NCBI GenBank assembly: GCA_018365995.1
Contig: JAGZIY010000001.1
Span: forward strand, 1 to 64,000
Direction of reading: 5' to 3'
Length of the DNA: 64,000 nucleotides
Source of the DNA: Butyricicoccus pullicaecorum
GTDB taxonomy: Bacteria; Bacillota; Clostridia; Oscillospirales; Butyricicoccaceae
Below, one piece after another: positions 58,036-64,000 of this stretch. The position numbers and the translations under genes were made by a program. Below the pieces are notes generated by a model that was given only the letters and a program-made list of their open reading frames with translations, was not told the origin of the DNA and searched no databases. Position 1 is the first letter of the stretch. Each line of letters starts with the position of its first letter.

Positions 58036-60561
58036 GTGAAGCAACAATTCAATATAACAGGAATGAGCTGTGCCGCGTGCTCTGCACATGTCGAAAAGGC
58101 GGTTGGAGAGCTTGCTGGCGTGGAACAAGTACAAGTCAATCTCATGGCAAACAGTATGTCCGTTTCGTTTGCAGAAGATACGGTCGATACACAGGATATT
58201 ATAAAGGCTGTTGCAGATGCGGGATATGGCGCATCGGTCAAGGGCGCAAAAGTGCAGACCAATCAGGGAATAGAGGACAAAAAAGAACTGCAAGAAATGC
58301 AAAACCGCATTGTAACTTCTTTTATTTTCCTGATATTGCTCATGTATGTATCTATGGGCAGTATGATGGGACTTCCGCTTCCGAAATCTCTGACCGGTAT
58401 GGAAAATGCAGCTAATTTTGCGCTGACACAGCTTTTGCTGACACTGCCAATCATTCTAGTAAATCGTAAGTACTATGTGAACGGCTTCCGGACGCTTTGG
58501 CATCGGGCACCGACGATGGATGCTCTGATTGCAGTCGGCTCCGGTGCGGCTCTGGTGTATGGCATTTTTGCGATGTATCAGATTGGCTGGGGGCTTGGGC
58601 ATCAGGATATGGAGCGCGTGCATCAGTATGCGCATGATCTCTATTTTGAGTCCGCTGCAATGATTTTGACACTAGTTACACTCGGTAAATATTTTGAAAC
58701 CCGTGCGAAGCGTAAGACCAGTGAAGCAATTTCCAAGCTTATGAACTTACGTCCGGAAACTGCGAATGTGATTCGTGATGGCGAAGAGGTGCAGATTCCG
58801 GTAGATGAGGTGCAGGTCGGGGATTTGGTCGTCGTGCGTCCGGGGCAGGGGATTCCGGTAGACGGCGTGATTACGCAGGGGCAGACCGCGCTGGATGAGT
58901 CAGCGCTGACAGGCGAAAGCATTCCGGTCGAAAAGGGCGAGGGCGATGCAGTTATCGCAGCGACCATCAACAAAACCGGCTTTATTACCTTTCGTGCATC
59001 TCGCGTCGGAGAGGAAACTACGCTTTCTCAAATTATTCATCTAGTAGAAGAGGCAAGTGCCTCCAAAGCGCCGATTGCAAAGCTGGCTGACCGTGTGGCA
59101 GGTGTCTTTGTTCCAGTCGTTCTGGTGATTGCACTCCTCACCGCCATCGTGTGGCTGCTTGCCGGGCAGACTTTTACTTTCGCGCTGTCCTGCGGCATCG
59201 CTGTGCTGGTGATTTCCTGTCCGTGTGCACTGGGGCTTGCAACGCCGGTTGCAATCATGGTCGGCACTGGTGTGGGGGCAGAAAATGGCGTATTGTTTCA
59301 GTCGGCACAAGCACTGGAGGAGCTGCATCGTGTAGATACCGTGATTTTGGATAAGACCGGCACAGTGACAGAAGGACGTCCGGTCGTCACCGATGTACAG
59401 GCATATGGTATGACCAAGCAGCAGCTTTTGGAAATTGCTTATGGACTGGAGCAGGCATCTGAACATCCCCTTGCAGACGCAATTGTCACCTATGCAAAGG
59501 AACAAAATGTGGATTTGCTTTCGGTTCAGGGATTTGAAGCGCAGGTGGGATATGGCGTATCCGCTGTCGTGGCTGGAAAGCACTGTATGGCCGGCAAGGC
59601 AGCAATGCTGACGGAGCAGCATATCTCTCTGGAGACAGGTAAGACCTTTGCAGAGCAGCTTGCAGAGCAGGGCAAGACACCCATGTATTTTGCACAGGAG
59701 GGACAGCTTGTTGGTATCATTGGGGTTGCCGATGTCTTGAAGCCCTCCAGCAAGGAGGCCGTGGCGCAGCTCAAACACTTGGGCATTGATGTCACACTGC
59801 TGACCGGTGACCATCGCAAGACAGCACAGGCGATTTGTAAGGAATTGGGAATCGAACACGTGATTGCCGAGGTGATGCCGCAGGATAAGGAACGTGAGGT
59901 GCGTAAATTACAGGAAGCTGGAAAAAAGGTCGTCATGGTAGGAGATGGCATCAACGATGCACCAGCACTGGCACGCGCCGATGTCGGGATTGCGATTGGT
60001 GCAGGAACCGATATTGCAATCTCCGCAGCCGATGTTGTTCTTATGAAGTCTGACCTGATGGACGCTGTCAATGCCATTCGTTTGTCCCGTATGACCATTC
60101 GCAACATCAAGCAGAATTTGTTCTGGGCATTTCTCTATAACTGTATCGGAATCCCGCTCGCCGCAGGTGTATTTTGGATTCCGTTTATGCTGAAGCTCAA
60201 TCCGATGTTCGGTGCAGCTGCTATGAGCCTGTCCTCTGTCTGTGTTGTGTTCAATGCGCTCAGACTGCGGCTGTTCCAGCCGCTCAAGGCAAACAATCCA
60301 TATATCCAAACCACAGAAATTATCAAAGAGTCAAGAAAGGAAGAAAAACAAATGGAAAAAATAATCGTAATTGAGGGTATGATGTGTCCAAACTGCTCCA
60401 AACATGTGCATGACGCACTGTGTACGCTGCGTGGTATGGAGAATGCAGAGGTTAGTCATGTGTCCGGCACGGCGGTATGCACGATGCAGGAAGCGATTGC
60501 AGATGATGTGCTGACCAAAGCGGTGACCGATGCTGGATACCGCGTAATGGAGATTCGATAA
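58036..60561 (+). CDS. copA: Copper-exporting P1B-type ATPase with N-terminal and C-terminal HMA domains
   Basis: 841 residues from GTG 58036 (AGGAGG 8 bases upstream). N-terminal HMA with GMSCAAC (9-15); eight membrane helices; actuator TGES near 292; ion-site CPC near 394; phosphorylation DKTGT near 439; GDGINDAP near 636. After the last helix a basic/acidic linker (ESRKEEKQ) joins a second HMA domain (about 773-841) with MCPNC near 783. It pumps Cu(I) out of the cytoplasm. The linker codons contain AAAGGAAG followed by ATG at 60352, so the last 69 codons could also be read as a free CopZ. The gene overlaps csoR by one base. Confidence 0.95.
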   Translation: MKQQFNITGMSCAACSAHVEKAVGELAGVEQVQVNLMANSMSVSFAEDTVDTQDIIKAVADAGYGASVKGAKVQTNQGIEDKKELQEMQNRIVTSFIFLILLMYVSMGSMMGLPLPKSLTGMENAANFALTQLLLTLPIILVNRKYYVNGFRTLWHRAPTMDALIAVGSGAALVYGIFAMYQIGWGLGHQDMERVHQYAHDLYFESAAMILTLVTLGKYFETRAKRKTSEAISKLMNLRPETANVIRDGEEVQIPVDEVQVGDLVVVRPGQGIPVDGVITQGQTALDESALTGESIPVEKGEGDAVIAATINKTGFITFRASRVGEETTLSQIIHLVEEASASKAPIAKLADRVAGVFVPVVLVIALLTAIVWLLAGQTFTFALSCGIAVLVISCPCALGLATPVAIMVGTGVGAENGVLFQSAQALEELHRVDTVILDKTGTVTEGRPVVTDVQAYGMTKQQLLEIAYGLEQASEHPLADAIVTYAKEQNVDLLSVQGFEAQVGYGVSAVVAGKHCMAGKAAMLTEQHISLETGKTFAEQLAEQGKTPMYFAQEGQLVGIIGVADVLKPSSKEAVAQLKHLGIDVTLLTGDHRKTAQAICKELGIEHVIAEVMPQDKEREVRKLQEAGKKVVMVGDGINDAPALARADVGIAIGAGTDIAISAADVVLMKSDLMDAVNAIRLSRMTIRNIKQNLFWAFLYNCIGIPLAAGVFWIPFMLKLNPMFGAAAMSLSSVCVVFNALRLRLFQPLKANNPYIQTTEIIKESRKEEKQMEKIIVIEGMMCPNCSKHVHDALCTLRGMENAEVSHVSGTAVCTMQEAIADDVLTKAVTDAGYRVMEIR
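60336..60354 (+). promoter_or_regulatory. Internal ribosome binding site and ATG for a CopZ-like product within copA
   Basis: AAAGGAAG lies 8-9 bases before an in-frame ATG (60352-60354). Translation from it gives a 69-residue HMA protein starting MEKIIVIEGMMCPNC, the size of a normal CopZ chaperone (60352-60561). Confidence 0.5.
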
Positions 60562-60830
60562 TGCGTGCAGAGCGAAAAAAGGTTGAGCCGTTGGTCAAAA
60601 CGGCACGCGGACAAATCGAAGCGGTTTTGAGAATGATAGAGGAAAACCGCTATTGTATGGATATCATCACTCAACTGTCTGCAACGGAAGCGCTTTTGCG
60701 CAAGGCACGTACAGAGGTTCTAAAGGGACATTTAGATGGTTGTGTTCGTGACGCACTGACCTGTGAAGATGCCGCAATGCGTGAAGAAAAGCTGGATGAA
60801 ATCATTGCGCTTTTGGAAAAAAAGGGATAA
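60561..60830 (+). CDS. csoR: CsoR family copper-sensing repressor
   Basis: 89 residues, all-helical DUF156 fold. RYC (Cys32), HLDGC (His57, Cys61) give the Cys-His-Cys set that binds Cu(I). Apo-CsoR should bind the G-tract operator at 58002-58021 and release it with copper. The ATG overlaps the copA stop (TAATG), so production is coupled; operon self-regulation follows. Confidence 0.93.
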   Translation: MRAERKKVEPLVKTARGQIEAVLRMIEENRYCMDIITQLSATEALLRKARTEVLKGHLDGCVRDALTCEDAAMREEKLDEIIALLEKKG

Positions 60831-60872
60831 AAACAGCTGTGAACCTGCGCCGCTGGGCGTGAGGGGATATTG

Positions 60873-60959
60873 GAGCCGGTTCCTGCGGGAGCCGGCTCTG
60901 TATTTGAGGACGAGGGATTCCCTTGGAAAGGTCCAGACTGTCGGTTCGGCAGTCTTTTC
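60873..60959 (+). repeat. Two-hairpin 3' element, copy B
   Basis: GAGCCGGTTCC (60873-60883) pairs with the GGGAGCCGGCTC side, then TGTATTT (60899-60905), the GGGATTCCCTTGGAAAGG stretch (60914-60931) and a terminal hairpin AGACTGTCG/CGGCAGTCT with CTTTTCT. The same parts and spacing occur at 50467-50549. It lies 43 bases past csoR, in the same direction. Confidence 0.7.
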
Positions 60960-61085
60960 TTTTATGAAAGAAGTACAAAAAAATTGTCTGTGTATCGAAT
61001 GATTTGTGGATTTTATATTGACAAGTTATATAAATTGTGACAATATAATGATATGAAGATATATCCCAATAATGGAAGGTGTAGT

Positions 61086-61469
61086 ATGAATGTGAAGAAG
61101 AGAATGATGCTACTGGGAATGGCTGCAATCGTATCTGTTTCTCTGTTAGGTGGCTGTGGTAAGGATTATAAAGAGCCAGATTCCGAACAGGAAAAGATAG
61201 ATGCTGCGCAGTTACAGGAAGCAGAGGCACAAAAGCCTTCTTTGAACGATCCAGAGCAAATCGCCGAATTGGAAGAAACTTTGGCGGCTGACTTTGACAG
61301 TGTGGAGCAGGTCGAAATTGTGCAGGAGGAATCGGGATATCGTATCACGCTTACGCTCAAATCTTCAGAATCCATAAATGATGAATTAAAAGATGCCATT
61401 ATCAGCAAGATTGTACAGAATTACGCCGACTTGACAGAGGATCAAATCGTAATTGAACTTGCAGAATAG
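61086..61469 (+). CDS. Small lipoprotein of unknown function
   Basis: 127 residues from the ATG at 61086 (GGAAGGTGTAG upstream). A lipoprotein signal peptide (KKRMMLLGMAAIVSVSLLGGC) puts the lipidated Cys near residue 23; the rest is acidic, helical (EQEKIDAAQLQEAEAQK) with a C-terminal alpha-beta piece. No known domain recognised. TTGACA (61018) and TATAAT (61044) lie upstream, but with a 20-base gap, so the promoter is uncertain. A terminator follows. Confidence 0.8.
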   Translation: MNVKKRMMLLGMAAIVSVSLLGGCGKDYKEPDSEQEKIDAAQLQEAEAQKPSLNDPEQIAELEETLAADFDSVEQVEIVQEESGYRITLTLKSSESINDELKDAIISKIVQNYADLTEDQIVIELAE

Positions 61470-61512
61470 CTTGCAAAGGCATAGCGTCAGCGCGTGTGCC
61501 AAAGAATTACCA

Positions 61513-61556
61513 GAAAATGGTGTAACCTCATAAAATGAGGTTGCACCATTTTCTTT
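61513..61556 (+). terminator. Intrinsic terminator after the lipoprotein gene
   Basis: GAAAATGGTGTAACCTCAT pairs with ATGAGGTTGCACCATTTTC (one G-T pair), followed by TTTT. Confidence 0.85.
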
Positions 61557-61612
61557 TGGGTATATTTTGAGTTCATGTCAGGCTTTTTTTGTATGTGCGC
61601 CCTGTGTGGGCG

Positions 61613-61641
61613 TTGTGTTTTTTGTGAAAAACTGCTATACT
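61613..61641 (+). promoter_or_regulatory. SigA-type promoter of rarA-glgB
   Basis: TTGTGT (61613-61618), 17-base spacer, TATACT (61636-61641). Confidence 0.6.
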
Positions 61642-61696
61642 AAGGCTATCAGGCAGGCATTCCTGTTTGGATAAAAAAAGACAGGAGGAGCTCGCA

Positions 61697-62953
61697 ATGT
61701 ATCAGCCGCTTGCAGATCGGATCCGCCCGCAATGCTTGGAGGACGTGGTTGGACAGCACGATTTATTGGGAGAAAATGGCGTATTATATCATATATTGGA
61801 AAGCGGAAACATTCCCAATATGATTTTCTATGGCCCGTCCGGAATCGGGAAAACGACCGTGGCTTCTATTATTGCAAAAAAAACAAGCCGAAAACTGTAT
61901 CATTTGAATGCAACAACAGCATCGATTGCAGATATTAAGGGAATCGTATCCGAACTGGATACCTTTCTTGCCCCAAATGGGGCACTGGTATATCTTGATG
62001 AGATCCAATATTTTAATAAAAAGCAGCAGCAAAGCCTTTTGGAGTTTATCGAAGATGGGCGTATTACGCTCATTGCCTCCACAACCGAAAACCCATATTT
62101 TTATGTCTATAACGCGGTATTGAGCCGCTGTACCATATTCGAATTTCAGCCAGTAGAGCCAGCCGAAATCCTGCGTGCTGTTCAGCGTGCTTTTTTGATT
62201 GCATGTGAGGGGCGTAACATTGTCGTTACGCCTGAGGCGATGCAGACCATTGCCTATGGATGCGGCGGAGATGTACGCAAGGCAATGAATGCGGTGGAAC
62301 TTGTGAGCGCAGGTATTCCAGATGGGCAGACGATTACCGAGGAACAGGCACGGCAGGTGGCACAGCGCTCCAATATGCGATATGACCGTGATGGAGATAG
62401 CCACTATGATGTCCTTTCCGGACTGCAAAAGTCGATTCGCGGCTCTGACCCAGATGCCGGACTCCATTATTTGGCAAGGCTTTTGGAAGCAGGCGATATG
62501 ATTTCGGCTGCAAGGCGAATTTTAGTGATTGCATCGGAAGATGTGGGACTTGCTTACCCACAGTGTGCGGCAATTGTTAAGGCATGCGTGGACAGCGCGT
62601 TTCAACTGGGTATGCCAGAAGCTCGAATCCCGCTTGCACAGGCTGTGATTTTAATGGCAACTGCGCCAAAATCGAATTCTGCGATTCGTGGCATTGATGC
62701 AGCGATTGCAGATATTCGGCAGAATGGGGCAGGGCAGATTCCTGATTCGCTGCGCGATTGTCACTATGGAGGTGCGCAGAAAATGGGGCATGGAAAAGGA
62801 TATCTCTATTCACATGATTATCCGAATCATTGGGTAGAGCAGCAGTTCTTGCCAGATCATTTGGTGGGACATTCGTATTATATGTATGGGGAAAATAAGA
62901 CTGAACAGGCGGCACGTGCTTACTGGGACAAGGTCAAGGGAATCCGGAAATGA
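61697..62953 (+). CDS. rarA: Replication-associated recombination protein A (AAA+ ATPase)
   Basis: 418 residues from the ATG at 61697 (AGGAGG 8 bases upstream); a TTG at 61667 is in frame but has no site. MYQPLADRIRPQCLEDVVGQ is the standard start; Walker A GPSGIGKTT near 44, Walker B LVYLDEI near 95, STTENPYF near 130 and ASEDVGLAYPQ near 278 follow. RarA/MgsA acts at stalled replication forks with SSB. It is 12 bases ahead of glgB. Confidence 0.95.
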   Translation: MYQPLADRIRPQCLEDVVGQHDLLGENGVLYHILESGNIPNMIFYGPSGIGKTTVASIIAKKTSRKLYHLNATTASIADIKGIVSELDTFLAPNGALVYLDEIQYFNKKQQQSLLEFIEDGRITLIASTTENPYFYVYNAVLSRCTIFEFQPVEPAEILRAVQRAFLIACEGRNIVVTPEAMQTIAYGCGGDVRKAMNAVELVSAGIPDGQTITEEQARQVAQRSNMRYDRDGDSHYDVLSGLQKSIRGSDPDAGLHYLARLLEAGDMISAARRILVIASEDVGLAYPQCAAIVKACVDSAFQLGMPEARIPLAQAVILMATAPKSNSAIRGIDAAIADIRQNGAGQIPDSLRDCHYGGAQKMGHGKGYLYSHDYPNHWVEQQFLPDHLVGHSYYMYGENKTEQAARAYWDKVKGIRK

Positions 62954-62965
62954 GGTGCTTCGGCA

Positions 62966-64000
62966 TTGAATCGAATACTTTCTGAGTTTTTAGAGGGCAG
63001 CTGCTTTCGTGCGTATGATTATTTTGGGGCGCATGCGACAGTGCGCCGCGGGCAGCAGGGCTATGTATTCCGTGTATATGCACCGCATGCCTTTGCCGTG
63101 GAACTGATTGGAACCTTTAACGATTGGCAGCCTGCTCAGATGCAGCCCTCTGTGCACGGTGTATTTGAGCTGTTTTGGGCAGGCGCGGCCGAAGGACAGC
63201 AGTACAAATTTCGCGTGCATGCCATTGGACAGACGATGTACCGCGACCGTGCCGATCCGTTTGGACGTGCTGCGGAAGTACGTCCAAACACTGCATCAGT
63301 CATCACGACTGCTGGCAAGTATTGTTTTTCGGACAGCGCATGGCAGGCAGCAAGGCAGGGCAATCATTATGATGCCCCTATGAATATTTACGAGGTTCAT
63401 GCAGGGTCTTGGCGCAGAAGTGCTGATGGAAGCTGGCTGGGATATCGAGAACTTGCTCATCAGCTGATTCCATACTGCATGGAGCATCAATATAACTATA
63501 TTGAGTTCCTGCCGCTTGCGGAGCATCCCTTTGATGGCTCATGGGGCTATCAGGACAGCGGATATTTTGCAGTTACCTCGCGTTATGGCACGCCGGAGGA
63601 TTTTTGCTATCTGGTTGACCAGTGCCATAAGCACAATATTGGGGTGATTATGGATTTTGTACCTGTGCATTTTATTCCAGATGAATATGCGCTTGCGCGG
63701 TTCGACGGCACAACCCTTTATGAATATCCTGATGAAAGCGGCATGCGTATGAGCGAATGGGGCTCCTGTAACTTCGATTTGACAAGACCGCATGTGCGTT
63801 CCTTTTTACAGTCTGCTGCTGACTTTTGGCTCAGTGTCTGTCACTGTGACGGCTTGCGCTTTGATGCGGTGCGCAATCTCATCTATCCGCAGGGAAAGGA
63901 AGAAAACGGCATTTATCATGCAGGGCTCTGCTTTTTGAAAGCTTGCAATCAGGGGTTAAAGACACGGCACCCGCAGTCTATTTTGATTGCGGAGGATTCC
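62966..64000 (+). CDS. glgB: 1,4-alpha-glucan branching enzyme (GlgB), 5' part
   Basis: 345 codons, open through the window edge. TTG start at 62966 with GAGGTG 8 bases upstream. CBM48-like N-terminus (VRVYAPHAFAVELIGTFNDW style), then the GH13 barrel: YEVHAGSWRR near 150, EFLPLAEHPFDGSWGYQ near 180, DFVPVHF near 230 (region I), DGLRFDAVRN with the nucleophile Asp300, and AEDS with the acid Glu343 at the very end. It makes alpha-1,6 branches in glycogen. Whether other glg genes follow is beyond the window. Confidence 0.92.
   Translation, partial: MNRILSEFLEGSCFRAYDYFGAHATVRRGQQGYVFRVYAPHAFAVELIGTFNDWQPAQMQPSVHGVFELFWAGAAEGQQYKFRVHAIGQTMYRDRADPFGRAAEVRPNTASVITTAGKYCFSDSAWQAARQGNHYDAPMNIYEVHAGSWRRSADGSWLGYRELAHQLIPYCMEHQYNYIEFLPLAEHPFDGSWGYQDSGYFAVTSRYGTPEDFCYLVDQCHKHNIGVIMDFVPVHFIPDEYALARFDGTTLYEYPDESGMRMSEWGSCNFDLTRPHVRSFLQSAADFWLSVCHCDGLRFDAVRNLIYPQGKEENGIYHAGLCFLKACNQGLKTRHPQSILIAEDS

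Noticed and set aside
61018..61049. TTGACA and TATAAT before the lipoprotein gene as a standard promoter
   Set aside because: The gap is 20 bases, outside the normal 16-18 range, so I mention it only as uncertain.

Overview
The window is a 64 kb chromosomal piece from an endospore-forming, Gram-positive anaerobe of the class Clostridia, most likely in the Oscillospiraceae/Butyricicoccaceae part of Eubacteriales; the genus is inferred only. Reasons: a complete eight-gene spoIIIA operon, SLH-domain surface proteins, a T-box and a SAM riboswitch, the ylxM-ffh-rpsP-khpA-rimM-trmD block, the rplU-prp-rpmA-obgE block, an rpmA whose product carries the Firmicutes-type cleavable N-terminus, ackA next to tmcAL, and a 2-hydroxyacyl-CoA dehydratase-type activase. 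Most genes look moderately GC-rich with frequent GCA/GGC/CTG use. AT-richer patches occur after the tRNA genes (about 212-1400) and around a GNAT gene (about 42830-43720).

Layout. 1-160: the 3' end of one tRNA and a complete tRNA-Thr, followed by a decayed gene-poor stretch. 883-3449: small membrane and zinc-ribbon proteins, a YdjM-type hydrolase and a DegV protein. 3601-7201: a secreted polysaccharide deacetylase behind tandem WalR-like boxes, pfkA and a short-chain dehydrogenase. 7362-13108: an MMPL transporter translationally coupled to a giant GLUG/coiled-coil envelope protein. 13293-27531 (minus strand): an SLH S-layer-like protein, a thioesterase, and a T-box-controlled aromatic operon (DAHP synthase, aroB, aroC, pheA, aroA, an aroE-aroK fusion) that ends in an SLH-anchored phosphodiester glycosidase. 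27618-33303: spoIIIAA-AH, an Asp23/Gls24 protein and a DUF6881-like protein. 33393-38365 (minus): a PfkB-family sugar kinase and the SRP/ribosome-maturation operon, interrupted by a hairpin-rich repeat. 38417-46205: an M16 peptidase pair, lgt, folD, a GNAT protein, rplU-prp-rpmA and obgE. 46334-51969: tmcAL and ackA driven from a palindromic face-to-face promoter, a TraB/TIKI-like membrane protein, and metK with its SAM riboswitch. 52118-57896: a structured leader, a split 2-hydroxyacyl-CoA dehydratase activase/dehydratase pair and a split ThrE exporter. 57961-60830: a copper operon, copA (with a fused C-terminal CopZ domain) and csoR. 61086-64000: a lipoprotein, rarA and the first 345 codons of glgB.

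The strongest candidates for new biology are: a two-hairpin 3' element present in two copies (50467-50549 and 60873-60959); the CopA reading frame with an internal ribosome binding site that could release a free CopZ; WalR-like tandem boxes before the deacetylase; the MMPL/GLUG envelope pair; a 246-bp multi-hairpin repeat inside the ffh-trmD operon; and a 42-residue gene with its own ribosome binding site and terminator. I see no CRISPR array, no intact insertion sequence and no prophage.
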